From an uncultured Clostridia bacterium (GTDB lineage: Bacteria > Bacillota > Clostridia > Christensenellales > UBA1242): 47,199 nucleotides of DNA. The DNA lies in NCBI GenBank assembly GCA_934772045.1, contig CAKVMH010000005.1, positions 1 through 47,199 of the forward strand. Reading direction: 5' to 3'. Under the pieces are notes generated by a model that saw only the letters and a program-made list of their open reading frames with translations, did no database searches and was not told the origin of the DNA. The position numbers were made by a program, and so were the translations under genes. Position 1 is the first letter of the stretch. Every line of letters begins with the position of its first letter. Below are positions 27,424 through 35,503 of this stretch, one piece after another.

Positions 27424-27452
27424 TTGACAAACTGCCAACCTTGCCTTATAAT
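27424..27452 (+). promoter_or_regulatory. Consensus promoter of the 714-codon gene
   Basis: TTGACA (27424-27429), 17-nt spacer, TATAAT (27447-27452): perfect hexamers. Preceded by GGGTA as in the 7620 promoter. AAAGGGGG before ATG 27481. Confidence 0.85.
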
Positions 27453-27480
27453 CTAGGGCGTAAAGTTAAAGGGGGAAACC

Positions 27481-29625
27481 ATGAAAACTATTACTATTAA
27501 CAAATTTGTTGCAGTTTGCAATAACTACTTATCAAAAGGTGAAGTTAAATCATTCACCGATTTTTGCAAAGAAGAAAAGTACCTTAATGTAACTGAAAGC
27601 GGTTCTTACGAATTTGTTGCAGAAGAAGTTAATAAAGTTGTTGGTTCTGAAGATAGCATAATCATGCCAAACACAACAAGCAGTTTAACAAGCGACAAAA
27701 TAAGTGCAATGTACGCAAGCATTGTTGAATTTATGGTTAACAACAAAGGTTTAATCGCCGACAGTGAAAAACTTACATCTAATCAATTGCTTGTGAATAT
27801 TACAAGGGAATTTGCTTCAAAACAACTCACTATCCCAGTAAGCAAAGAAACCAAAGAAAACTTATTGGCAACATTTAAACTTGTCGACGAAAATATGCAA
27901 ATGCCAAAATCTCACCCAAAAAGAAGTTGGCTACGTAAAAAGGTTGTATATCCTGCGCTTATCACTTCGCTCTTTATTGGTGTTGGTGCTGGTATTTTAG
28001 GTTCTACTCCAATTGCAGACAACACAATCTTTAACACTGGTAATGCTTGGTTAAATTTCTCGTCTTGGGCGTCAATTGGTTTCTGGGCTGCTCTGCCACT
28101 TACATTTATAACATATAAAATTTTGGACAAAGCCACAATTAATCACTACGCAAAAAAATATTGTGCAAAGTCAAACAACCTAGAATTGTTGCGTGAGTTA
28201 GAAAAAAGTTTAGGGCACGAGTTGACACTTGCAGATATTGAATCAGCTAGTGTCGATCTTCCTGTTAAGAACTTGGTTAAAGAAATCGAAAAATCAAGGG
28301 CAAAAGTTATTGAATGCAATAAAGGTGGCTGGTTCAAACGCAATATCAGTGGTTTAAAGGCAAGGAAACAACATCGTAACCAATTACATGCAATGTTTAC
28401 ATATGCAAAAGTTTTACGCATACAATTTGAAAAGGCAAAAACCCATGAAGAAGCTGAAAGAATTAACCTTCTTTTAAACTATATGGATAAACACCTAAGT
28501 AAAGATGCTCGTACAAACTATGCTGAAACAGCAACAAAAGTTTTTGAAAATGGCGATATCTATGCAAAATCAATTGATGGTACACGTAAGCAAAAAGTTG
28601 CCACAACAAAAGTTCAATTTTCAAACTTGGTTCAACGCATAAGCGCCGAAAGGTACGACCCAATAGAACCAGGCATGTTATTCAACTTGGCAGTAAGGAG
28701 AGATACCGAACCTAAAGTTGACGATTTAAATGAAGACCTTAGTAAAGATGTGTCAAATCTCGAAAATGATGATAGCGTTTTACTTGAAATTAGAGCAGAA
28801 TATGAAGATAATGCCAGTGTAAACAACGATGAAGAAAGTACTGTAACTGAAAACAATAGTGACTCTTCTGAAACTAACGCATTAAATTCGGATGATGAAG
28901 ACTTAAATAAAGAACTTGATGAAGTATTCAATTCTATCCTTGAAAAAGAAGAAGACACATCTGAAGCTACCGAAACTGAAACATCTTTAGATGCTGAAAA
29001 AGTCGAGGCTGAAAGTGACACAAATGATAGCGACATTGCAGAAAGCGAAGTTGTAGAAAGCAAAGTTGTAGAAAATGAGACAAACGAAATCGTTGAAGAC
29101 AAAAACAAAACATATGAAAGTGAAGCAACTGAAATTGAAAGCACCAATTTAGAAGATAATTCAAATTCAACAAATTCAGAAGAAATTTTAGATTCAGCCC
29201 GCGACGCCAGCGAAATCCGTTTTAATGAAACAGACTCTCCTTTTATGAAACTTTTGTGGTTATACACTCACGACTACGACAACATGCCTAAACAATTAGA
29301 AAAATTGAATAACGAACAAAAGACATTAACTGGTGAACAAATTTCATTATTTAATGAAACTGACACAAATAGTAGTGAAGAAAATAAGAATTCTACCATT
29401 GAAGAAACAAACGCTACACCAGCAACAGACAAAACTAGAAAAAAAGCACGTCGCTCAACACTTGTGATTGATGAAAGTTTAAAAAAACACTATAAATTGA
29501 CTTTCACCGATCCAGACGGCAATAAAACTTCAACAAAAGTTAAAAAATCTAACAATGAAACAGAAGATTTAACCAACATCGGCAATGCCACACTTGAAAA
29601 AATCTCTGAAACTTTTAGCAAATAA
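27481..29625 (+). CDS. Large two-helix membrane protein with acidic disordered tail, unknown
   Basis: 714 residues. Residues 1-150 are soluble and helical. Two membrane helices lie at about 155-178 (VVYPALITSLFIGVGAGILG) and 192-215 (ASIGFWAALPLTFITYKIL). A basic helical region about 220-400 includes NKGGWFKRNISGLKARKQHR and AERINLLLNYMDKHLSKDARTNY. About 420-580 is very acidic and low-complexity (Glu, Asp, Ser, Thr, Asn). A conserved-looking insert SPFMKLLWLYTHDYDNMPKQLEKL (about 588-611) precedes a basic end with TRKKARRSTLVIDESLKKHYKLTFTD. Perfect promoter and terminator imply strong expression as a single gene. I recognise no family. Confidence 0.8.
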   Translation: MKTITINKFVAVCNNYLSKGEVKSFTDFCKEEKYLNVTESGSYEFVAEEVNKVVGSEDSIIMPNTTSSLTSDKISAMYASIVEFMVNNKGLIADSEKLTSNQLLVNITREFASKQLTIPVSKETKENLLATFKLVDENMQMPKSHPKRSWLRKKVVYPALITSLFIGVGAGILGSTPIADNTIFNTGNAWLNFSSWASIGFWAALPLTFITYKILDKATINHYAKKYCAKSNNLELLRELEKSLGHELTLADIESASVDLPVKNLVKEIEKSRAKVIECNKGGWFKRNISGLKARKQHRNQLHAMFTYAKVLRIQFEKAKTHEEAERINLLLNYMDKHLSKDARTNYAETATKVFENGDIYAKSIDGTRKQKVATTKVQFSNLVQRISAERYDPIEPGMLFNLAVRRDTEPKVDDLNEDLSKDVSNLENDDSVLLEIRAEYEDNASVNNDEESTVTENNSDSSETNALNSDDEDLNKELDEVFNSILEKEEDTSEATETETSLDAEKVEAESDTNDSDIAESEVVESKVVENETNEIVEDKNKTYESEATEIESTNLEDNSNSTNSEEILDSARDASEIRFNETDSPFMKLLWLYTHDYDNMPKQLEKLNNEQKTLTGEQISLFNETDTNSSEENKNSTIEETNATPATDKTRKKARRSTLVIDESLKKHYKLTFTDPDGNKTSTKVKKSNNETEDLTNIGNATLEKISETFSK

Positions 29626-29941
29626 AGTTATGAAAACGGAACAAAAGTTATTACAAAAATTTAATGTAAAAACATTAAAACCTAACAAGTAATAACTGTA
29701 AAAAGATTTCTTAATTTTAAGTTTTCAATACATTAAAAATACAAAAAAGGGTCAACATTTTGACCCTTTTTTTGCGCATAATAACAAACTACATTTGCAA
29801 ACAAAAACAAAGCGAGTTAGATACTTAAAAATAACAAATTAAATTACAATTAAGAGCGAAGTAAATAAGTTGATTTAAAATAAACTATAAAACGTTGTTG
29901 TGATTTGCAACTTGATGCAAGTTTTCATTTTGTGCTTTGCA
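29626..29941. other. Intergenic spacer
   Basis: Contains the terminator at 29743-29773 and otherwise AT-rich sequence. I see no gene, RNA or repeat in the remainder. Confidence 0.6.
29743..29773. terminator. Two-way terminator
   Basis: AAAAAAGGGTCAA, short loop, TTGACCCTTTTTTT; ends the 714-codon gene and may also serve rubrerythrin. Confidence 0.9.
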
Positions 29942-30484
29942 TTAATAATTTTCTTTTGCAACTTCAAAATATGCTTGTGGATGATTGCAAACTGGGCAAA
30001 CTTTTGGTGCAGTTTTGCCAACATGCCTGTGACCACAATTACGACACACCCAAACTGTCACTTCTTTTTTAACAAAGCATTTGCGTTTTTTAACATTTTC
30101 CAAAAGTGCATTATATCGTGCTTCATGCTCTGCTTCAATTTTTGCGACACCTTCAAAAAGTTTTGCAATTTCAACAAAACCTTCTTGTTTTGCAACCTTG
30201 GCAAAGTTTTTGTACATGTCTGTCCACTCATAATTTTCGCCATTTGCTGCGTCTAGCAAATTTTCTTCGGTTGTTGGCACTGCGCCACCATGCAAAAGTT
30301 TAAACCAAAGCTTTGCATGTTCCTTTTCATTATCTGCAGTTTCATTGAATATTGCAGAAATTTGCTCATACCCTTCTTTTTTTGCTTGGCTTGCGTAAAA
30401 AGTATATTTATTTCTTGCTTGGCTTTCACCTGCAAAAGCAGTCATCAAATTCTTTTCAGTTTGTGTACCTTTCAATTCTTTCAT
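29942..30484 (-). CDS. rbr: Rubrerythrin
   Basis: 180 residues. A four-helix di-iron domain with FAGESQARNKYTFYA (about 17-31), ETADNEKEHAKLWF (about 48-61) and KIEAEHEARY (about 115-124), then a rubredoxin domain with CRNCGH (147-152 region) and CPVCNHPQAYF. It reduces hydrogen peroxide and is a marker of anaerobes. AAAAGGGG Shine-Dalgarno. Confidence 0.97.
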   Translation of the reverse strand: MKELKGTQTEKNLMTAFAGESQARNKYTFYASQAKKEGYEQISAIFNETADNEKEHAKLWFKLLHGGAVPTTEENLLDAANGENYEWTDMYKNFAKVAKQEGFVEIAKLFEGVAKIEAEHEARYNALLENVKKRKCFVKKEVTVWVCRNCGHRHVGKTAPKVCPVCNHPQAYFEVAKENY

Positions 30485-30516
30485 AATTATCCCCTTTTAA
30501 TTCGTATATTACTGAT

Positions 30517-30546
30517 ATTATACAATAAATTTATGATAACAATCAA
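30517..30546 (-). promoter_or_regulatory. Rubrerythrin promoter
   Basis: Minus strand TTGATT (30541-30546), 18-nt spacer, TATAAT (30517-30522). No clear PerR-like box found. Confidence 0.65.
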
Positions 30547-30606
30547 TTTTTTTGATGAAGATATTTATTTTTTTTAACAATTTTTTAACGCAACACTTTG
30601 TGATGT

Positions 30607-30792
30607 TTACTTTTCTTCTAATTGAGATTTTAAACTTAAATACTCTTTTTCTAAATTTTTGATTTTTAAATTTGCTTTTAATTCTTCAATTTTTTCTTTT
30701 AAAACCTTTTCTTCAGCAGTTACTTCGGCAGGAATTTCTTTGTTTTCAGCATCATCAACATCTTTAACCTTTTTATAAAAGAAAAAATTACT
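30607..30792 (-). pseudogene. Start-less coiled-coil frame after the HTH gene
   Basis: An open frame of about 61 codons, in a different frame from the HTH gene and overlapping its stop, encodes KDVDDAENKEIPAEV then a Lys/Glu/Leu coiled coil (EEKVLKEKIEELKANLK). It has good coding character but no ATG, GTG or TTG start and a stop codon just upstream. It may be the severed tail of a longer protein or a frameshift product of the HTH gene. Confidence 0.4.
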
Positions 30793-31102
30793 TTAATTTT
30801 TTGATAAAATCAATCGCAAATTGTTTATTTTCGCTAGATAAATTGTTAAATAAATCTAAAACCATTTTATCTTCTTCATTATAGCCTTTACCTAAATAGA
30901 AAAAATCTTGTGCACTAATTCCAAAAATATCGATTAAATTTAAAAGCGTACTTACTTTTAATTCTACTTTTTTATTTTCAATTCTAGTTAAATATAATTC
31001 ACCTTTTTCTAGCCTAAAACTTGTTTCCCTTGCACTTAAACCCGCTCTGTTTCTAAAAAATCCAATTCTAGCAATTACATCATCATAGTTTATTTTACCC
31101 AT
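30788..31102 (-). CDS. XRE-family helix-turn-helix regulator
   Basis: 104 residues. HTH_3 fold: IARIGFFRNRAGLSARETSFRLEKGELYLTRIEN (about 10-43) with the recognition helix near ELYLTRIEN, then LLNLIDIFGISAQDFFYL. The C-terminus (DKMVLDLFNNLSSENKQFAIDFIKKLK) is a short helical tail. Shine-Dalgarno TAGGAGT. It follows another HTH gene at 31209-31454 by about 106 bp on the same strand. Target unknown. Confidence 0.85.
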   Translation of the reverse strand: MGKINYDDVIARIGFFRNRAGLSARETSFRLEKGELYLTRIENKKVELKVSTLLNLIDIFGISAQDFFYLGKGYNEEDKMVLDLFNNLSSENKQFAIDFIKKLK

Positions 31103-31208
31103 GTTAAAACTCCTACAACTATTTTATAGCACACCGCATTTTTTCAAATTTAAAAATTTGTTTAGAAACCGCTATACTCATTACCTTTTCAATTCATTTA
31201 ACAGCTAT

Positions 31209-31454
31209 CTAATAACTTCCTTCCAACTCCAAATCTTTAAAGACTGGGTCATTAAAGAAATCAAAAATTGAAATATTTAAAGCTTGACATATATCTAAAA
31301 TTGTTCTTGTCCCAGGATTTTTGCTACGACCATAAAAAATGCACCTAATTGTTGCAGATGGCATTCCAGCCATACTTGCCAATTTATTAGGCGTTATATC
31401 TCTTTCATTGCATAAGTCGCAAATCCTTTTAGTGATAGCCTTTTCTAATTTCAT
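31209..31454 (-). CDS. Small Cro/CI-like HTH repressor
   Basis: 81 residues, essentially one HTH_3 domain: ITKRICDLCNERDITPNKLASMAGMPSATIRCIFYGRSKNPGTRTILDICQALNISIFDFFND. Recognition helix around PSATIRCIFYG. Divergent from the SLOG gene; two palindromes sharing GAGATAWATCTC lie between, one over its own predicted start site and one over the opposing promoter. Autoregulation plus control of the SLOG gene is inferred. No strong Shine-Dalgarno (GGGAAAA is weak). Confidence 0.85.
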   Translation of the reverse strand: MKLEKAITKRICDLCNERDITPNKLASMAGMPSATIRCIFYGRSKNPGTRTILDICQALNISIFDFFNDPVFKDLELEGSY

Positions 31455-31470
31455 AATAACATTTTTCCCA

Positions 31471-31482
31471 GAGATATATCTC
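31471..31482. promoter_or_regulatory. Operator palindrome O1
   Basis: Perfect palindrome GAGATATATCTC. It lies just downstream of the -10 box (31483-31488) of the HTH gene, over the transcription start. Confidence 0.65.
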
Positions 31483-31511
31483 AGTATAAGTTTATCAAAA
31501 GAATTTGTGAA
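31483..31511 (-). promoter_or_regulatory. Promoter of the small HTH repressor gene
   Basis: Minus strand TTCACA (31506-31511), 17-nt spacer, TATACT (31483-31488). Its -35 touches the second operator and its start lies in the first. Confidence 0.6.
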
Positions 31512-31536
31512 AAATGAGAGATAAATCTCTCATTTT
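31511..31536. promoter_or_regulatory. Operator palindrome O2
   Basis: Perfect inverted repeat with 12-bp arms AAAATGAGAGAT / ATCTCTCATTTT separated by AA; its core GAGATAAATCTC matches O1. It covers the -35 position of the SLOG promoter. Centres of O1 and O2 are 47 bp apart. A terminator is less likely since no transcript ends here. Confidence 0.7.
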
Positions 31537-31540
31537 GTGT

Positions 31541-31546
31541 TATTAT
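31541..31546 (+). promoter_or_regulatory. -10 box of the SLOG gene, leaderless geometry
   Basis: Extended -10 TGtTATTAT with hexamer 31541-31546, then six bases to ATG 31553. The -35 position is occupied by operator O2 and has no consensus hexamer. Confidence 0.6.
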
Positions 31547-31552
31547 GAAAAT

Positions 31553-32026
31553 ATGATGAAAACTTGTTTTGTAGGACATAGACAAATGCAGGCAAACATT
31601 AGAGATAGATTGAAAAAAGCGGTAATAAATCAAATTGAAAACGGTTGTAGAAAATTTACTATGGGAACTCATGGCGAATTTGATAGAATGGCTCTAGGTG
31701 TTTGTAAAGAATTAAGAAGTGTGTATACCGATATAGAAATTGAAGTTGTTATTACCAGCCTTAACTCGATAAAAAAACAACTGGTATATGACGATAACTT
31801 TGGGAAAGAATATGAAATACCTTTTGCCGACGTAGATACTGTGATTTATGACATTGAAAACATTTATTTTAAACAACAAATAATATTTAGCAATAAAAAG
31901 ATGATTGACGATTGCAATACTTTAATTTGCTATGTAGACAATAAAAAAAAGCGTAGTGGTGCAAAAATTGCACTTAACTACGCAAAAAGAAAAAGCTTAA
32001 AAATAATTAATTTGTTTGAAGATTAA
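31553..32026 (+). CDS. SLOG-like nucleotide-binding domain protein
   Basis: 157 residues from MMKTCFVGHRQM. CFVGHR at the N-terminus, then IENGCRKFTMGTHGEFDRMALGVCKEL (about 31-57) and DDCNTLICYVDNKKKRSGAKIALNYAKRK (about 116-144) match the Rossmann-like SLOG/TIR-STIR-related fold seen in many short Clostridia proteins; the Gly-rich GTHGEFD loop is the likely ligand site. SLOG domains bind NAD-, ADP-ribose- or other nucleotide-derived ligands, some as sensors in defence systems. Upstream ATG 31514 is rejected because it lies before the -10 box. Ligand and role unknown. Ends 3 bp from the convergent gapdh gene. Confidence 0.75.
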   Translation: MMKTCFVGHRQMQANIRDRLKKAVINQIENGCRKFTMGTHGEFDRMALGVCKELRSVYTDIEIEVVITSLNSIKKQLVYDDNFGKEYEIPFADVDTVIYDIENIYFKQQIIFSNKKMIDDCNTLICYVDNKKKRSGAKIALNYAKRKSLKIINLFED

Positions 32027-32029
32027 TAT

Positions 32030-33049
32030 TTATTTTTTGATTTTATGGTCCTTTTTGAACATGGTGCTTGCAAGGTCAAGGCATTTGCAACTGTAACCAT
32101 ATTCATTGTCGTACCAAGCAACAAGTTTAACAAAGGTTGGGCTCATCATTATGCCTGCTTTTTCGTCAAATATGCAAGTATGTTCGTTGCCGATAAAGTC
32201 GCTTGAAACAACAGGTTCATCTGTGTAGCCAAGCACTGTTGGAATGATGTCCTTACTATATTTTTTCATTGTTTTGCAGATATGTTCATATGTTGTTGGT
32301 TTTTTAAGTTTAACAGTGAAATCAACCACGCTAACGTTGATTGTAGGCACCCTAAAACTCATGCCCGTAAGTTTACCTTTAAGGTGTGGCAAAACTTCGC
32401 CAACGGCTTTTGCTGCGCCAGTACTGCTAGGGATAATGTTTGCGCTGGCAGCCCTACCACCGCGCCAATCCTTTTTAGACACGCCGTCAACTGTAAGCTG
32501 AGTTGCTGTTGTGGAGTGAATTGTGGACATCAAACCTTCTTCAACGCCGTAAACATCGTCAATAACTTTTACAAGCGGAGCAAGGCAGTTTGTTGTGCAA
32601 CTTGCGTTAGAAACGACTGTCATGTTGCTTTCGTATTTATCTTCGTTAACACCACAAACAAAAGTTGGGCAGTTTTTACCCGGTGCACTGATGATAACTT
32701 TTTTAGCGCCACCTTTTAAATGGCGAATTGCGTCGTCAGCATTTGTAAATTTGCCTGTGCAATCAATAATATATTCCGCACCTGAACCCTTCCAATCAAT
32801 TTCTTCTGGGTTCATTTTTGCAAAGAATGCAACTTTTTTATTGTTAAGTTTAAGCCCTTCGCCTGCAACTTTTAATTCACTGTCCGCTTTGCCGTGAACA
32901 GTGTCGTATTTATATAAATAGCATGCATATTCGGGTGTTAAGAATGGGTCGTTTACTGCCACAACTTCCACATCGTCACGCCCAACACTTGCACGCATGA
33001 TAAGCCTACCAATCCTGCCAAAACCATTGATACCTATTTTTGCTTTCAT
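32030..33049 (-). CDS. gap: Glyceraldehyde-3-phosphate dehydrogenase
   Basis: 339 residues. NAD-binding GINGFGRIGRL (6-16), active-site SNASCTTNCLAP with Cys151 nucleophile, His178 in STIHSTT, and GGRAASANIIPSSTGAAKAVG, GMSFRVPT, WYDNEYGYS. Catalyses oxidative phosphorylation of glyceraldehyde-3-phosphate in glycolysis. AAAGGAGA Shine-Dalgarno. Its 3' end is 3 bp from the SLOG gene with no terminator between them. Confidence 0.98.
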   Translation of the reverse strand: MKAKIGINGFGRIGRLIMRASVGRDDVEVVAVNDPFLTPEYACYLYKYDTVHGKADSELKVAGEGLKLNNKKVAFFAKMNPEEIDWKGSGAEYIIDCTGKFTNADDAIRHLKGGAKKVIISAPGKNCPTFVCGVNEDKYESNMTVVSNASCTTNCLAPLVKVIDDVYGVEEGLMSTIHSTTATQLTVDGVSKKDWRGGRAASANIIPSSTGAAKAVGEVLPHLKGKLTGMSFRVPTINVSVVDFTVKLKKPTTYEHICKTMKKYSKDIIPTVLGYTDEPVVSSDFIGNEHTCIFDEKAGIMMSPTFVKLVAWYDNEYGYSCKCLDLASTMFKKDHKIKK

Positions 33050-33076
33050 AAAATCTCCTTTTTTATGTTTATCTTA

Positions 33077-33105
33077 ATTTTAAAATTTAAACTTTTAAAT
33101 GTCAA
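33077..33105 (-). promoter_or_regulatory. gap promoter
   Basis: Minus strand TTGACA (33100-33105), 17-nt spacer, TAAAAT (33077-33082), about 28 nt from ATG with a Shine-Dalgarno site: a conventional leader. Confidence 0.75.
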
Positions 33106-33223
33106 ATATTTAATATTATATCCTAAAAGAAACATATCGTTCTGTCGGCACTCACGATAAAATGGTTAGGCTTAATACAGTTTAATTGTTAGCGCATTTT
33201 ATAATATAAATTTAATTTTAGGT

Positions 33224-33229
33224 TAAAAT
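33224..33229 (+). promoter_or_regulatory. -10 box of gene 33236, leaderless geometry
   Basis: TAAAAT (33224-33229), six bases, ATG. No convincing -35. Confidence 0.5.
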
Positions 33230-33235
33230 CTTTAC

Positions 33236-33811
33236 ATGTTGGTTTGGCTTATTAGCTATCTATTTACAATAAGTTGTGTGTTTTTAATCATTCACCATAT
33301 TAAAAACAGAACTTTTCCTTTGCCTAAAATTGATGTGTTTTGCGGTGGATTAAAATTTGTTAGTTTTAAAAGACATAAAATATTTGTAGGGAATGTAAAA
33401 CTGCTTAAAGTTGACGAGTGTATTTATTTAAAACAGCGCGATAAAATTATTAAAATAAGCAATGTGAAAAACGCGACAATAAAAGATGGCTATCTAAATT
33501 TTAACGCAAACGGCGAAGTTAAGGTAAGTTTAAAAAACAATAAATGGTTTAGATATTTACAAATGGACATATGTTCATCTAAGTTTGAGTTAGGCGAATT
33601 AAAACAAAATGCAATAGCGGAACTGATGAACAACCTTTTTGACCGCCCCAACTGCATTCAATTGAAGAGATACATTCGTTTTTTGCGCGCTGTGCTGAAA
33701 ATTGATTTTTCATGCGGACAATTAAAAGTTAAGCAAAATTTGTATCACCTTCCATTTGAAATTAAGTATGAAATGCTAGGAAAACAAAAATGCGTTAGAT
33801 TTAACCAATGA
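33236..33811 (+). CDS. Single-pass membrane protein, unknown
   Basis: 191 residues. Helix about 2-21 (LVWLISYLFTISCVFLIIH), then a beta-rich domain (for example KIFVGNVKLLKVDECIYLKQRDKIIKISNVKNATIKDGYLNF). A second part about 100-191 has ELKQNAIAELMNNLFDRPNCIQLKRYIRFLRAVLKIDF. No homologue recognised. Start fixed by the nearby -10 box; no Shine-Dalgarno. rarA follows on the same strand with its own promoter. Confidence 0.7.
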   Translation: MLVWLISYLFTISCVFLIIHHIKNRTFPLPKIDVFCGGLKFVSFKRHKIFVGNVKLLKVDECIYLKQRDKIIKISNVKNATIKDGYLNFNANGEVKVSLKNNKWFRYLQMDICSSKFELGELKQNAIAELMNNLFDRPNCIQLKRYIRFLRAVLKIDFSCGQLKVKQNLYHLPFEIKYEMLGKQKCVRFNQ

Positions 33812-33893
33812 AACAATATCTAGTGGCGGAAATGTAAGCCTAAAAAGTGTTAAAAATAATTGCCACATTCGCTTTAAAATTATTAGGCTACAC

Positions 33894-33922
33894 TTGAAGA
33901 ATTTTAAATAATTTGTTATAAT
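33894..33922 (+). promoter_or_regulatory. rarA promoter, leaderless geometry
   Basis: TTGAAG (33894-33899), 17-nt spacer, extended -10 TGtTATAAT (hexamer 33917-33922), six bases, ATG 33929. Confidence 0.8.
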
Positions 33923-33928
33923 ACTTAC

Positions 33929-35209
33929 ATGAAAAGTGAAAAAGAAGATTTTGAGTTTGACATGACGCCACTTGCTGAGCGTATGCGTGCAAGGAATTTG
34001 GACGAATTTATCGGTCAAACACATATTGTTGGGAAAGACAGTTTAATAAGGCGTGCTTTACAAGTGAACAGGTTGGGAAGTTGCATTTTTTATGGCCCAC
34101 CGGGGGTTGGTAAAACCACTTTGGCATATATTGTTGCCGACAAATTGAAGTTAAGTTATGTGAAACTCAATGCCGTATCTAGCGGTGTTGCAGACGCTAA
34201 AAAAGTTATAGACAGTGCAAAAAAGAACTTTGAATTAACTGGCAAAAGCACAATTTTAATTTTAGACGAATGCCACAGGTGGAGTAAGGCGCAAAGTGAT
34301 TGTGTGCTTGAAGCGGTTGAACGCGGTTACATAACATTTATAGGCACCACGACAGAAAATCCACACATAAGCATGACACCCGCTATTGTCAGCCGTTGCC
34401 GTGTGTTCAAATTCTTGCCTTTGACTGTTGCTGACCTTAAAGACGCAATTTTAATGGCGATTAGGGACAAAGAACGCGGTTTTGGCAAACTTAAAATTAA
34501 CCTTGATGTGGATGCATTAAACCATTTTGCAATGTTTGCAAATGGTGATTTGCGCAGTTGTTACAATGCCCTTGAACTGGCAGTTAGCACCACAAAGCCA
34601 GACAAAAACAACACAATAAATATAACCAAATTAGTGGCAAGCCAATGTATCCAGCAACCAGTCATTTCGGTTGATGAAAACACATATTATGACATGCTTA
34701 GCGCATTTTGCAAAAGCCTTAGGGGGAGCGACACCGACGCCGCACTTTACTACGCATTTAGACTGATTGAAGCAGGTTGCGACCCACTTTTGATTTGTAG
34801 GCGTTTAATTGCCCACGCAAGCGAAGATGTTGGTATGGCGGACAGCAATGCAAGCCTTATGGCAATGGTTGCAATGAATGCGGTTAAAAATTTGGGCGTG
34901 CCAGAAGGTGAAATTCCACTTGCACATGCTATCATTTATGTTTGCGAAGCGGAAAAATCAAACAGCGTTGTTGTTGCAATGAATATGGCAAAACAAGACG
35001 CAAGCCAAAACCCAGACGACAATGTGCCAGAACATTTAAAAAATTACCACTACGAAGTGGAAAATGCGCCAAAATATAAATATCCGCACGACTTTGGCGG
35101 TTATGTTAAACAACAATATTTGCCAGACAAATTAAAAGATAGGCGTTATTATACACCATCTAAAAACGGCAGAGAAAAAGGCATGATAAGGAAAAAGGAT
35201 AGGGTCTAA
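33929..35209 (+). CDS. rarA: Replication-associated recombination protein A (RarA/MgsA, AAA+ ATPase)
   Basis: 426 residues. MTPLAERMRARNLDEFIGQTHIVG start, Walker A GPPGVGKT (56-63), Walker B LILDECHRW (D113, E114), sensor-1 FIGTTTENPHISM, then SRC arginine-finger region and the C-terminal tetramerisation domain with LSAFCKSLRGSDTDAALYYAFRLIEAGCDPLLICRRLIAHASEDVGMAD. RarA acts at stalled forks and in post-replication gap repair. Leaderless promoter. A long inverted repeat begins at the stop codon. Confidence 0.95.
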   Translation: MKSEKEDFEFDMTPLAERMRARNLDEFIGQTHIVGKDSLIRRALQVNRLGSCIFYGPPGVGKTTLAYIVADKLKLSYVKLNAVSSGVADAKKVIDSAKKNFELTGKSTILILDECHRWSKAQSDCVLEAVERGYITFIGTTTENPHISMTPAIVSRCRVFKFLPLTVADLKDAILMAIRDKERGFGKLKINLDVDALNHFAMFANGDLRSCYNALELAVSTTKPDKNNTINITKLVASQCIQQPVISVDENTYYDMLSAFCKSLRGSDTDAALYYAFRLIEAGCDPLLICRRLIAHASEDVGMADSNASLMAMVAMNAVKNLGVPEGEIPLAHAIIYVCEAEKSNSVVVAMNMAKQDASQNPDDNVPEHLKNYHYEVENAPKYKYPHDFGGYVKQQYLPDKLKDRRYYTPSKNGREKGMIRKKDRV

Positions 35210-35290
35210 TTACAAATAAATTTAAGACTATTCTAGCCCGCCCTTCTATAAAAACTCAAATTTGCGGACTAGAATATAGTTTATTTGTAA
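35210..35290. repeat. 81-bp inverted repeat directly after rarA
   Basis: TTACAAATAAA (35210-35220) and TTTATTTGTAA (35280-35290) are perfect 11-bp outer arms. Inner arms ACTATTCTAG-CCGC / GCGGaCTAGAATATAG continue the match around a short loop. Either a large 3' hairpin or a remnant of a tiny palindromic element. Confidence 0.7.
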
Positions 35291-35340
35291 AACTTAATAT
35301 AGCCACAAATTGCCTAGCACTTTTACATATTAATAATCCA

Positions 35341-35382
35341 ATTTATTGCGCTTAGCTCATAAATATGGTTTGTTGTATTCAC
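35341..35382. repeat. TCATAAATATGGTT-family repeat, dispersed copy
   Basis: ATTTATTGCGCT, CTCATAAATATGGTTTGTTGTATTCACA-type unit as at 22681-22811, again immediately before a terminator. Confidence 0.65.
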
Positions 35383-35419
35383 AAAAAGGAGTAACCTTAA
35401 AAAGTTACTCCTTATTTTT
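35383..35419. terminator. Two-way terminator between rarA and DUF4190 gene
   Basis: AAAAAGGAGTAAC ... GTTACTCCTTATTTTT. Confidence 0.85.
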
Positions 35420-35503
35420 ATATTTTTGATTTCATTGATATCAATAATAAAACTATGTTTTCACTTACTATAAAGCCATTTTTAGATAAAAACAAATGTT
35501 ATT

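Noticed and set aside
28632..29267. 211-codon minus-strand Ser-rich frame
   Set aside because: Antisense of the acidic low-complexity tract of the 714-codon gene; no start signals.
31511..31536. Terminator of a transcript
   Set aside because: It lies between divergent genes and shares its core with a second palindrome, so an operator fits better.
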